This document shows positions 45,968-57,188 of a stretch of DNA of 64,000 bases, one piece after another (the first letter of the stretch is position 1; each line of letters opens with the position of its first letter). The notes beneath the pieces are model-generated. The model saw nothing but the letters and a program-made list of their open reading frames with translations, was not told where the DNA came from and searched no databases. The DNA comes from Marivivens donghaensis (GTDB lineage Bacteria; Pseudomonadota; Alphaproteobacteria; Rhodobacterales; Rhodobacteraceae): assembly GCF_011806565.1 (NCBI RefSeq), contig NZ_JAATOP010000010.1:47895-111894 (forward strand). Direction: 5' to 3'. The translations under genes were made by a program, and so were the position numbers.

Positions 45968-47131
45968 TCAAGTGCCGCTGTTGCGTTCAAAAATGCGGCG
46001 ATCGAAGAAGCCGAAAGGCTGGGCGGCCATGCCCTCGGCTGTGTCCGCACCGAAAGACTCACCCTCGGGGCGGTAATCTCTTTGCGGCAGTGCAGCGGAC
46101 TCGGTTGAAAGCGCTTCGCGGTAGAGGTCGGTGCGGAACACCTCTGCCGCGCTGGTTTCGGCGGCACCGCGGTCCATGCCGACGCGGGACGCCAGTTGCG
46201 AGCCGATCCAAGCCGCCTGCGATTTCCACGGGAAGGTCGCGTTGTGGCCAAAGAAATCGACAAAGTTCCGTACGCGGCGTTCGTCGCCCGCGCGGTTCAC
46301 GATAAGCTCGCCGTTGAGCGCACGGTCGATCACGTCGGACGAGACGTTGAGGTAGGCAGGCCGGGCGAGGATTTCGGAGGCCATGATACGGTTGCCCGGT
46401 TCGGCCAGCCAGCGGCCCGCCTTCCATACCGCGCGGATGAGGCGCAGCGCGGTCGCTTTTTCCTGCTCGGCCCAATCGTGACGGACGGCCAGCACCTTTT
46501 CGGGCGCACCCGCCCAGATCGCAGCGCCGGGAAGCAGCAGCTCGCCCACGCCGTTCTCGACCGAGATCGACCCCCACGGCTCGCCCACGCAGAACGCGTC
46601 GATCTCGCCCGCCGCAATCGCTTGCGCCATCAGCGGCGGCGGCACGGTGCGGATCTGAATGCCTTGCGGCGCGGGATGGCCGAGCGCGGAGAGCCAGTAA
46701 TAGAGCAGCTCTGCGTGCATCGAGAACGGGAACGGCACGCCGATGCGGAAATCACCGCCCGTGGCCGCGATCAGCGCCTTGCCAGCGGCATAGGCGTCGG
46801 TGAAGGAGAAATCGAACCCGTTGGCGCGCATCTTTGCGGCCAGTTCGGTCGACACGCCCGTGACGTTGCCGTTGATGGACATCATCGACAGCACATCGAA
46901 ACGGCTGGAATTGCCGATGCCGAGCGCCTGCGCCACAGGGATGGGGGCCAGCATGTGCGCCGCGTCGATCTGGCCGATGTTCAGCATATCGCGGAGCATC
47001 GACCACGACGGCGACTTGTGGAGCTCCAGCTCCAGCCCTTCACCAGCGGCAAAACCCAGTTCATGCGCCACGACCAGCGGCGCGCTATCGACGAGCGGGA
47101 TGAACCCGACCCCGAGACGTGCGCCGCTCAT
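45968..47131 (-). CDS. nasS: Nitrate/nitrite sensor NasS
   Basis: Cytoplasmic nitrate sensor, 387 residues, homologous to NrtA but with no signal peptide (starts MSGARLGVGFIPLVDSAPLV). The binding-protein features are kept: QIDAAHMLAPIPVAQALGIG and EIDAFCVGEPWGS. In known systems NasS holds NasT inactive until nitrate or nitrite binds. It overlaps the nasT stop by four bases, so both are made together in fixed ratio. Confidence 0.92.
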   Translation of the reverse strand: MSGARLGVGFIPLVDSAPLVVAHELGFAAGEGLELELHKSPSWSMLRDMLNIGQIDAAHMLAPIPVAQALGIGNSSRFDVLSMMSINGNVTGVSTELAAKMRANGFDFSFTDAYAAGKALIAATGGDFRIGVPFPFSMHAELLYYWLSALGHPAPQGIQIRTVPPPLMAQAIAAGEIDAFCVGEPWGSISVENGVGELLLPGAAIWAGAPEKVLAVRHDWAEQEKATALRLIRAVWKAGRWLAEPGNRIMASEILARPAYLNVSSDVIDRALNGELIVNRAGDERRVRNFVDFFGHNATFPWKSQAAWIGSQLASRVGMDRGAAETSAAEVFRTDLYREALSTESAALPQRDYRPEGESFGADTAEGMAAQPFGFFDRRIFERNSGT

Positions 47132-47712
47132 GACAGTAGCTCCGATGCGGTGACGAGCGCCTGTGCGACCTCGACGACCTTTTTGCCCTGATCCATCGCG
47201 GTCTTGCGAAGCAGCGCGTAGGCGTCCTCTTCGCTCAGGCGGCGGGCTTTCATAAGGATACCCTTGGCGCGGTCGATCACCTTGCGCTCTTCCAGCGCGC
47301 GCTTGGTCGTCTCCAGTTCCTTGCGCATCCGCTGGAACATCTGGAAACGGGTCAGCGCTGCGTCGAGGATCGGCTTCAGGCGGTCGGGGCGCAGCCCGTC
47401 GACCACATAGGCGCTCAGGCCCGCCTCGATCGCGGCTTTGGTAAGGTTATCATCGCTCCGGTCCACGAACATCGCGACGGGACGGTCCAGCGGGCCGGAC
47501 GCCAGCGCCAGTTCCTCCAGCGCGTCGCGGGACGGGTCGGCCATGTCGATCAGCACGACATCGGGCTTGTGACTGGCGATGGACCGCGACAGACCCGCGG
47601 TATCCTGAAGGATGTGAACGTCATAATCCCCCGCACCCGACAGAGCCTGCCTGATGGAGAGGGCGCGTTCAGCGTTCGCTTCGACGACGACAATGGAGAG
47701 ACGATTAGCCAT
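47128..47712 (-). CDS. nasT: ANTAR-domain antiterminator NasT
   Basis: RNA-binding antiterminator, 194 residues. An N-terminal receiver-like domain (IVVVEANAERALSIRQALSG; Asp in VVLIDMADPS) is joined by a coiled helix to the ANTAR domain (ALEERKVIDRAKGILMKARR, then LSEEDAYALLRKTAMDQGKK). It should bind the paired hairpins in the nrtA leader when released by NasS. It is the first gene of the nasTS pair. Confidence 0.92.
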   Translation of the reverse strand: MANRLSIVVVEANAERALSIRQALSGAGDYDVHILQDTAGLSRSIASHKPDVVLIDMADPSRDALEELALASGPLDRPVAMFVDRSDDNLTKAAIEAGLSAYVVDGLRPDRLKPILDAALTRFQMFQRMRKELETTKRALEERKVIDRAKGILMKARRLSEEDAYALLRKTAMDQGKKVVEVAQALVTASELLS

Positions 47713-47842
47713 AGCTCTGGCTATGCCCGACTCCGGAATTGCGTCTATTCCGACATACGTATGCGGTGAGGGGTGCCCTAGGGCGGCGCTGAATTATCGG
47801 GCGATTGCCGAATGTATGCTCGTATTTTCAGCACATGAGAAA

Positions 47843-47870
47843 CCGCCCCACGAAATGGCTCGCGGGGCGG
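47843..47870 (-). terminator. Hairpin after the SDR gene
   Basis: CCGCCCC and GGGGCGG form a 7-bp GC stem with a 14-base loop 14 bases after the SDR stop codon on the minus strand, followed by TTTCTC. A modest terminator candidate. Confidence 0.5.
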
Positions 47871-47883
47871 ACGGTGGAAAGAC

Positions 47884-48651
47884 TCAGATCAGCATTCCAC
47901 CGGAGATTTCAATGCGCTGCGCGTTGACCCAGCGGTTGTCCTCGGACAGCAGCGCTGCGATGGCGGGGCCAATATCGTCGGCTTCGCCCGCGCGGCCCAA
48001 GGCCGTCACCCCCGCAGCCCACTGGTTGACCTGCGCATTGTCGCGCACGCCGCCGCCGTTGAAGTCGGTCGCAATCGCACCCGGTGCGACGGTGTTGACC
48101 GCAATGCGGCGCTCGCCCAGTTCCTTGGCGAGGTAACGGGTCAGCACCTCGACCGCGCCTTTCATCGCCGCATAGGCTGACGCACCGGGCGCGGCAAAGC
48201 GGGCAAGGCCGGACGAGATGTTCACGATCCGCCCGCCGTCCGCCATCAGCGGCAGCAGCTTCTGGGTCAGGAAATAGACGCCTTTGAAGTGGATGTTCAT
48301 CAGCGCATCGAACTCGTCCTCGGTGGTGTCGGTGAAGGCTTTATGCATGCCCGTACCGGCGTTGTTCACCAGATAATCAAAGGAGCTGCGCTGCCAGATT
48401 TCGGACAGGTGGGTGGTGACGGTTTCGGCAAAATCGGCAAAGCCGCCGGTGTCCGAGGTATCAAGCTGGATCATCACCGCGCGGGACCCGAGCGCCTCGA
48501 TCTCTGCCTTGGTCTCTTCGGCGGCCTGCGCGTTTGTGTGGTAGGTGCCGATCACGTCGACGCCGCGACGGGCCAGAGCGATAGCGGCAGAGCGGCCAAG
48601 GCCACGGCTGGCACCGGTGATGATTGCGATTTTCTGTTCGGAGGTGGTCAT
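47884..48651 (-). CDS. Short-chain dehydrogenase/reductase
   Basis: Classical SDR of 255 residues. The cofactor motif TGASRGLGRSAAIA is near residue 13, NNAG at about 100, and the catalytic Ser-Tyr-Lys in ISSGLARFAAPGASAYAAMK near 145-165. The segment GTYHTNAQAAEE at the second strand lacks the acidic residue of NAD enzymes, which suggests NADP. The ATG at 48651 was chosen because the upstream extension is not SDR-like. It is divergent from a LysR gene, which probably controls it. The substrate is unknown. Confidence 0.85.
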   Translation of the reverse strand: MTTSEQKIAIITGASRGLGRSAAIALARRGVDVIGTYHTNAQAAEETKAEIEALGSRAVMIQLDTSDTGGFADFAETVTTHLSEIWQRSSFDYLVNNAGTGMHKAFTDTTEDEFDALMNIHFKGVYFLTQKLLPLMADGGRIVNISSGLARFAAPGASAYAAMKGAVEVLTRYLAKELGERRIAVNTVAPGAIATDFNGGGVRDNAQVNQWAAGVTALGRAGEADDIGPAIAALLSEDNRWVNAQRIEISGGMLI

Positions 48652-48748
48652 AGGGGTTTCCTCTTCGTTGCTGTGCCCCTTATGTGTTTGTTTGCGGCCT
48701 GCGAATAAGCCGCATAATTTTGCAAACAGAATTCGGGAATGTCGGATA

Positions 48749-49641
48749 ATGGACCGGATAGACGCCATGCGGATTTTCGTGCGGATCGTGGAGCGGCAGA
48801 GCTTTGCCCGCGCCGCCGAGGATCTGCGCCTGCCTGCCTCCACCGCGACGGATGCAGTCAAACGGCTGGAGCAACGGCTCGGCGTTCGCCTGCTGGAGCG
48901 CACCACGCGGCAAGTTCGCACCACGCTCGATGGTGAGGCGTACTATCAGCGCTGCCTGAATATCCTTGCAGAGATCGAAGAGGCAGAGGACGCGTTCAGC
49001 GGTGGTCAGCCGCGCGGCATCCTGCGGGTCAGCTCGCTCGGCTCGACCGTGCGGCAGCTCATCATGCCCACTTTGCCCGAGTTTCTCGAAAAGTACCCCG
49101 AGCTGAGCGTCCACTTCAACGAGGCCGATCGCTTTGTCGATCTGGTGCGCGAAGGCATCGACTGCGTGATCCGTGGCGGCAACCTCGGTGAAAGCGATCT
49201 GGTGGGGCGGCAGGTGGCTCTGCTGCCCGAAACGACGGTCGCGACGCCCGAATACTTCGCCCGCCACGGCACCCCCGAAAGCTGGGATAAACTGGACGGC
49301 CACCACATCGTCGGTTTCCATTCCAGCGCGCTCGGCGGGGTGATCCCGTTCGATTTCACGGTGGACGGCAAAAGCCGAGAGGTCACTTTGCCCGCCCGCG
49401 TGACGGTCGAAGGGGTGGAGACGATGCGCGCCGCAGCCCTCCGCGGCCTTGGCCTCGTCCAGTTGCCCCGTCCGTCGATCGCCAAGGAAATCGCGGAAGG
49501 GCGGCTGGTCGAAGTGCTCACCGACACGCCGCCATCGCCGACGCCGGTGCATATCCTGTACCCGCAGAACAGACAGCTGAACCTGCGGGTACGGGTGTTC
49601 GTGGATTGGGTCGTAGACTTATTCCGCGACGTCTCAATCCA

Positions 49642-49645
<4 letters not shown>
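48749..49645 (+). CDS. LysR-family regulator
   Basis: Regulator of 298 residues of the CrgA/AaeR-like subgroup. The winged helix reads SFARAAEDLRLPASTATDAV with the extended recognition helix, followed by LLERTTRQVRTTLDGEAYYQ and an effector domain (IDCVIRGGNLGESDLVGRQV). It is divergent from the SDR gene across 97 bases. Its stop overlaps that of gbcB on the other strand (TTAG). The ATG at 48749 gives the family N-terminus MDRIDAMRIFVRIVE. Confidence 0.85.
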
Positions 49646-52258
<2,613 letters not shown>

Positions 52259-52353
52259 TTGAGGCTACCCTAGAAGAAGAGTGCTTCGAATCTGGTTCAA
52301 TTCCGACTCTCGGATTGCAAAATGAGACGAAGGCGTCGCTGCGGTGCAGCTTT

Positions 52354-53262
52354 TTACGGTTTGCGGAACAGGCGGGCGGCTTCGAACACCTCGTCGAGTC
52401 TGTCGAAGCGGTCCTTGGTGCGCGGCCAGTTCTCTTCCTGCACCGCGCCGATCAGCGTCTCCAGCAGCATCATCGTGGACACGTTGGAGTCCCACGCCGA
52501 AGGGATCTCTACCCAACACTGGAACACGTAGTCCGCCACGCTCGCCACGGGAGAGGCCCACTGGTCGGTAATCAGGATCACCGTCAGTTCGCGTTCCTTG
52601 GCCAGTTCCGCAAGGCGCAGAAGGTTGGTCTCGTATCTGCGGATGTCGAACATCAACAGCGTGTCGCCCTTTTTCATGTCGAGCACATAGTGCGGCCATG
52701 TCGCGGAAGAGCTGGTCATATGGGTGACGCGCTCGCGGATCGCCTGGAAGTGGGTAAAGGCGTATTCCGCCAAGGCGCGGGTAATGCGGCCGCCCACGAT
52801 ATAGAGACGCCCAGAGGTGTCGGCCATCTCCTTGGCCGCTTCGTCGAACTTGTCGTGGTCGATGTTGGACAGCGTCTGGCTGAGGTTCCGCGTTACCGCC
52901 TGCGAGAAACGGTTGAGAAGATGGCTCTCCGGCGCTTCGGTCGCCCAGTTGGCGCGGCGCTGCGTGGGGCCTTGGACCTTGGCCTGTAGTTCAGACAGCA
53001 ACGCCTGATGGAACTGGGGGAAGCCCTTGAAGCCCAGCTTGCCGACGGTCCGCGCCACGGTAGGCGTAGACACGCCCGCGTTCTGAGCCACCACGGTAAT
53101 AGAGGCGATGCCCGCCGCCGGATAATTCTCCAGCAGGTGATTTGCGAACTTCTTTTCGGCGGTCGTCAGCACGCCGTACTGTTCGCGGATCAATTCGCGG
53201 ACCGTGGTGTTCTGCTGTGTCAACGCAGCCCCCGTTTTTTCCAGTGCTCCGAATTTAGGCAT
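52354..53262 (-). CDS. RpiR/MurR-family regulator with SIS domain
   Basis: Transcription regulator, 302 residues. The N-terminal helix-turn-helix reads NAGVSTPTVARTVGKLGFKG and the C-terminal SIS domain begins near residue 135 (GRLYIVGGRITRALAEYAFT; KKGDTLLMFDIRRYE). SIS domains sense phosphosugars or related small ligands. It is divergent from the hydrolase-TRAP-ligase operon across 108 bases and so is its probable regulator. The ATG at 53262 was preferred over one nine codons earlier; the choice is uncertain. Confidence 0.85.
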   Translation of the reverse strand: MPKFGALEKTGAALTQQNTTVRELIREQYGVLTTAEKKFANHLLENYPAAGIASITVVAQNAGVSTPTVARTVGKLGFKGFPQFHQALLSELQAKVQGPTQRRANWATEAPESHLLNRFSQAVTRNLSQTLSNIDHDKFDEAAKEMADTSGRLYIVGGRITRALAEYAFTHFQAIRERVTHMTSSSATWPHYVLDMKKGDTLLMFDIRRYETNLLRLAELAKERELTVILITDQWASPVASVADYVFQCWVEIPSAWDSNVSTMMLLETLIGAVQEENWPRTKDRFDRLDEVFEAARLFRKP

Positions 53263-53308
53263 GACGCTGCGGAAATGGAAAGGCGTCAAAGTCTACCAAA
53301 GTGCCAAC

Positions 53309-53352
53309 GGAAAAATATTGACAGAATTACGAAGGCGTGGAAACAATTTTAC
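53309..53352 (+). promoter_or_regulatory. Promoter and repeat region of the hydrolase-TRAP operon
   Basis: TTGACA (53318-53323) with AACAAT 18 bases on (53342-53347) is a plausible promoter. Two related 14-mers, GGAAAAATATTGAC and GGAAACAATTTTAC, start 30 bases apart and overlap these hexamers, which would fit repression by the RpiR-type regulator. Confidence 0.4.
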
Positions 53353-53370
53353 AAAAGCTCAGGGACACCA

Positions 53371-54126
53371 ATGCGCAATCAAAGCGAAACCACGCAGGAT
53401 ACGGCAGTCATCGTCGAAAACCCCATGGGGCAGGGCGGTGCGCTGATTCTGTGCGAGCACGCTTCGAACCATATCCCCGAACATCTGGATGGCTTGGGGC
53501 TAACCGAGACCGACCGCGTGAGCCACGCCGCTTGGGACCCCGGTGCGCTGCCAGTTGCCCGAATGTTGAGCACTGCGCTGGATGCGCCGCTCGTTGCCTC
53601 GGGGATTTCGCGGCTCGTCTACGACTGTAACCGTCCGCCCGAAGCGCTGAGCGCCATGCCCGAGAAATCCGAGGTGATCGAAGTGCCGGGGAACCGTGCG
53701 CTGAATCAGGCCGAGAGGGACGCCCGCACCAAGGCGTATTACGAACCCTTCGTTGAGGCTGTCGGCAACATGACAGAGGCCGCGCAGCCCAAAGCGATCA
53801 TCACGATGCACACCTTCACGCCTGTCTACTACGGCGAGCCCCGTAAGACGGAGATCGGTATCCTCCACGACGCCGATACCCGCCTCGCGGATGCGATGCT
53901 GGCGGTGAAAACAGATCATCTTGTCGAGCGGAACCAGCCCTATGGCCCCGATGACGGGGTGACGCACTCGCTTCGTCTCCACGGGGTAGAGAAGGGCATC
54001 GCCAACGTGATGATCGAGGTCCGCAACGACCTTCTGAAAACCGAAGCGCAGCAGACCGCGATGGCAGAGACGCTCCTGCACATGCTGCGCCCCGCACTGG
54101 AACAACTGGAGGCACATGATGCCTAA
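53371..54126 (+). CDS. N-formylglutamate amidohydrolase-family hydrolase
   Basis: Zinc amidohydrolase-like protein of 251 residues with the family start ALILCEHASNHIPEHLDGLG (metal Glu and His) and later IITMHTFTPVYYGEPRKTEI and MIEVRNDLLKTEAQQ. True HutG enzymes release formate from N-formylglutamate, but no other hut gene is near. In this operon, with a glutamate-ligating enzyme, it may cleave a gamma-glutamyl amide to glutamate and an amino acid. That is inference. The ATG at 53371 is the first sensible start after the promoter region. Confidence 0.82.
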   Translation: MRNQSETTQDTAVIVENPMGQGGALILCEHASNHIPEHLDGLGLTETDRVSHAAWDPGALPVARMLSTALDAPLVASGISRLVYDCNRPPEALSAMPEKSEVIEVPGNRALNQAERDARTKAYYEPFVEAVGNMTEAAQPKAIITMHTFTPVYYGEPRKTEIGILHDADTRLADAMLAVKTDHLVERNQPYGPDDGVTHSLRLHGVEKGIANVMIEVRNDLLKTEAQQTAMAETLLHMLRPALEQLEAHDA

Positions 54127-54715
54127 AGTCATCAGGGGATACGTCCGTTTCGTGGACGCCATGAACCGCATCATCGGCCGCTTTGCCATGTACGGCATCT
54201 TCGCGCTGGTCGGCGTGCTGCTGTGGTCGTCGATCTCCAAGACGTTCTTCACGCCGTCCCTGTGGACGCTGGAGACCGCGCAATTCATCATGGTCGCCTA
54301 TTACATCCTCGGCGGCCCATATTCGATCCAGATGGGTTCGAACGTGCGGATGGACCTGTTCTACGGCGGTTGGACCCCGAAACAGAAAGCGTGGATGGAC
54401 GGCTTCACCGTGTTCTTCCTGCTCTTCTACCTTGGCGTTCTGCTCTACGGCGCGCTGGGCTCGCTGGCGTATTCCATCGGTTATTTCGGGATGGAGCCGC
54501 TCGTTTTCTACAAAGACCTTATCGTCAGCTTCTTCACCGGTGGCCCCGACGCCGCGGTCGAACAGATGGGATACCTCGAACGCAGCTCAACCGCGTGGCG
54601 TCCGTACATCTGGCCGATCAAGCTGACCCTCGCGCTGGGCGTCTTCCTGATGATCCTGCAAGTCCTTGCCGAATTCTTCCGTGATATCGGCCGTATCCGC
54701 GGAGTCGAACTCTGA
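54119..54715 (+). CDS. TRAP transporter small membrane subunit
   Basis: DctQ-type subunit of a tripartite ATP-independent periplasmic transporter, 198 residues, with four membrane helices (MYGIFALVGVLLWSSISKTF; FFLLFYLGVLLYGALGSLAY). Of the tandem ATGs at 54116 and 54119 the second has better spacing from GGAGG. It overlaps the end of the hydrolase gene by eight bases and the large-subunit start by one base (TGATG). Confidence 0.87.
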   Translation: MPKVIRGYVRFVDAMNRIIGRFAMYGIFALVGVLLWSSISKTFFTPSLWTLETAQFIMVAYYILGGPYSIQMGSNVRMDLFYGGWTPKQKAWMDGFTVFFLLFYLGVLLYGALGSLAYSIGYFGMEPLVFYKDLIVSFFTGGPDAAVEQMGYLERSSTAWRPYIWPIKLTLALGVFLMILQVLAEFFRDIGRIRGVEL

Positions 54716-56037
54716 TGTCACATGAAATGATAGCTCTTCTGATGTTCAGCGGCATGATGCTGATGCTCTTTACGGGGCAGCGCGTCTTCGGCGCCATCGG
54801 ATTTATCGGCGCTATTGCCGGTCTGCTCCTCTGGGGGACCGGAGGCGTGGACGTTCCGTTCTCGGCTGCGATGAAGCTGATGAAGTGGTATCCGATGCTC
54901 ACGCTACCGATGTTCATCTTCATGGGCTACGTGCTGTCGGAATCCAAAATTGCCGACGACCTCTACAAGATGTTCCACGTCTGGATGGGGCCTGTGCGCG
55001 GCGGTCTGGCCATTGGCACCATCGGACTGATGGTCCTGATTTCTGCCATGAACGGTCTGTCGGTCGCGGGTATGGCCATTGGTGCCACCATCGCGCTCCC
55101 CGAACTGCTCAAGCGGAACTACGACAAGATCATGGTGACGGGGGTGATCCAAGCGGGGTCATCACTCGGCATCCTCGTGCCGCCCTCGGTCGTTCTGGTG
55201 CTCTATGCGATGATCGCCCGCCAGCCCGTCGGCCAGCTGTGGCTTGCGGGCGTGGTGCCGGGCCTGATGATGGCGGCGCTGTTCATCATCTACATCTACA
55301 TCCGTTGCCGCATTAATCCCTCGCTGGGTCCGGTACTTCCCGAGGACGAACGTCAGGTCTCCCGCGCCGAAAAGCTCCGTTTGCTGCGCGCTGGTCTCCT
55401 GCCGCTGGTGATCTTCGCGACGATGATGGTGCCGTTCGTCAACGGCTGGACCTCGCTCGTCGAAAGCTCCGCCATCGGCGCGATGGCTGCCTTTGTCGCC
55501 GCCGTCATCAAGGGCCGCATGACCAAGGAGGTGTTCGAGACCTCCGTTCGTCAGACGCTCGGCATCTCGTGCATGTTCATGTTCATCATCCTTGCAGCAT
55601 TGGGCTTCGGTGCGATATTCGACGGCCTCGGTGCTGTCCGCGCGATCGAGAACCTCTTCACCGAGCAGATGCACCTCAGCCCGTGGATGATCCTGATCCT
55701 CATGCAGCTCAGCTTCATCATCATGGGCACGTTCCTTGATGATACGGCGATGCTGGTGATCGTGGCGCCGCTCTATGTCCCGCTCGTGGACGCGCTGGGC
55801 TTCAACCTGATCTGGTACGGCGTGCTATACACGATCACGACCCAGATCGCCTATATGACGCCGCCCTTCGGCTATAACCTCTTCCTCATGCGCGCGATGG
55901 CACCGCCGGAAATCGGCCTGCGTGACATCTACCGCTCCATTATTCCGTTCGTCTTCCTGATGGTGCTGGCACTGGCTCTTGTGATGATCTTCCCCGACAT
56001 CGCGATGTGGCTGCCGGACCTCGTTTACGGAAACTGA
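54715..56037 (+). CDS. TRAP transporter large membrane subunit
   Basis: DctM-type subunit using a sodium or proton gradient for uptake, 440 residues and about 12 membrane segments. Family marks: MFIFMGYVLSESKIADDLYK, MNGLSVAGMAIGATIALPEL and SSLGILVPPSVVLVLYAMIA, with DDTAMLVIVAPLYVPLVDAL near the end. It is encoded between the small subunit and binding protein. TRAP systems import mostly carboxylates or sulfonates, a constraint on the substrate. Confidence 0.92.
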   Translation: MSHEMIALLMFSGMMLMLFTGQRVFGAIGFIGAIAGLLLWGTGGVDVPFSAAMKLMKWYPMLTLPMFIFMGYVLSESKIADDLYKMFHVWMGPVRGGLAIGTIGLMVLISAMNGLSVAGMAIGATIALPELLKRNYDKIMVTGVIQAGSSLGILVPPSVVLVLYAMIARQPVGQLWLAGVVPGLMMAALFIIYIYIRCRINPSLGPVLPEDERQVSRAEKLRLLRAGLLPLVIFATMMVPFVNGWTSLVESSAIGAMAAFVAAVIKGRMTKEVFETSVRQTLGISCMFMFIILAALGFGAIFDGLGAVRAIENLFTEQMHLSPWMILILMQLSFIIMGTFLDDTAMLVIVAPLYVPLVDALGFNLIWYGVLYTITTQIAYMTPPFGYNLFLMRAMAPPEIGLRDIYRSIIPFVFLMVLALALVMIFPDIAMWLPDLVYGN

Positions 56038-56093
56038 TCATAACAGAGCCTGTGCCAAGCGGGCCGCCCCACCCACCAACAAGGAGTACTACC

Positions 56094-57128
56094 ATGACGA
56101 CAAGACGTAAGTTCCTTCAGACGGCTGGTGTCGGCGCAGTTGCCGCCCCCCTTGCTGCTCCCGCGATCGCCCAGTCGACGATCACGTGGCGTATGCAGAC
56201 CTACGCCGGTCCCGCACTGGCAGAGCATGTGGTCAAACCGGCCATCGACATGTTCAACAAGATCGCCGGCGACCGGATGCAGATCGAACTGTATTTCGCC
56301 GACCAGCTGGTCCCGACGGGCGAGCTGTTCCGCGCGATGCAGCGCGGCACCATTGACGCTGTGCAGTCGGATGACGACTCGATGGCATCCCCGACCGAAG
56401 TCACCGTGTTCGGCGGCTACTTCCCGTTCGCCTCGCGCTACTCGCTCGACGTGCCGGTGCTGTTCAACCAGTACGGCCTGAACGAGATCTGGGACGAGGA
56501 ATACTCCAAGGTCGGCGTAAAGCACATCTCCGCAGGTTCGTGGGACCCGTGCCACTTTGCCACCAAGGAACCGATCAACAGCCTCGCCGACCTTCAGGGC
56601 AAGCGCGTGTTCACGTTCCCGACCGCTGGCCGCTTCATGTCGCAGTTCGGCGTCGTGCCTGTGACCATTCCGTGGGAAGATGTCGAGGTTGCCATGCAGA
56701 CCGGCGAACTTGACGGCATCGCATGGTCGGGCATCACCGAAGACTACACCGTGGGTTGGGCCGATGTGACCAACTACTTCCTGACCAACAACATCTCGGG
56801 CGCTTGGGCGGGTTCGTTCTTTGCCAACCAGAGCCGTTGGAACGAACTGCCCGAAGACCTCCAGACGCTGTTCCGCGTCTGCTGTGACCAGTCGCACTAC
56901 TATCGTCAGTGGTGGTACTGGGGCGGCGAAGCCTCGCTGCGCGTCGACGGCACGAAGATGCAGCTCACCACGATCCCGGATGCGGAATGGGCGACGGTCG
57001 AAGCGAAGGCCATGGAGTTCTGGGACGAAATCGCTCAGGAGTCCGAAGTGAAGGCACGGGTCGTTTCGATCATCAAGAAGTACAACGAAGACATGATGAA
57101 AGCCGGTCGTCCGTACCGCTACAGCTAA
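56094..57128 (+). CDS. TRAP transporter periplasmic binding protein
   Basis: DctP-family solute receptor, 344 residues, with a twin-arginine-type signal (MTTRRKFLQTAGVGAVAAPL) ending AIAQ. The ligand-binding Arg is probably in LQGKRVFTFPTAGRFMSQFG. The segment SHYYRQWWYWGGEASLRVDG is as in mannitol/chloroaromatic-type TRAP receptors, which bind acidic or 2-oxo acids. The ATG at 56094 follows AAGGAG. A GC-rich hairpin follows the stop. Confidence 0.88.
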   Translation: MTTRRKFLQTAGVGAVAAPLAAPAIAQSTITWRMQTYAGPALAEHVVKPAIDMFNKIAGDRMQIELYFADQLVPTGELFRAMQRGTIDAVQSDDDSMASPTEVTVFGGYFPFASRYSLDVPVLFNQYGLNEIWDEEYSKVGVKHISAGSWDPCHFATKEPINSLADLQGKRVFTFPTAGRFMSQFGVVPVTIPWEDVEVAMQTGELDGIAWSGITEDYTVGWADVTNYFLTNNISGAWAGSFFANQSRWNELPEDLQTLFRVCCDQSHYYRQWWYWGGEASLRVDGTKMQLTTIPDAEWATVEAKAMEFWDEIAQESEVKARVVSIIKKYNEDMMKAGRPYRYS

Positions 57129-57136
57129 GTCTGACT

Positions 57137-57164
57137 GCCCCGCCGGTGATAGCGCCGGCGGGGC
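57137..57164 (+). promoter_or_regulatory. Hairpin between TRAP receptor and glutamine synthetase-like genes
   Basis: GCCCCGCCGG and CCGGCGGGGC form a perfect 10-bp stem with an 8-base loop, without a U-tract, directly after the receptor gene. It probably protects the receptor mRNA while allowing some readthrough to the enzymes. Confidence 0.6.
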
Positions 57165-57188
57165 GCCACAATACCGGAGGTTCCCGCA

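Noticed and set aside
53371..54126. Histidine utilisation (hutG) assignment
   Set aside because: No hutU, hutH, hutI or hutF is nearby and the gene is fused into a TRAP/ligase operon.
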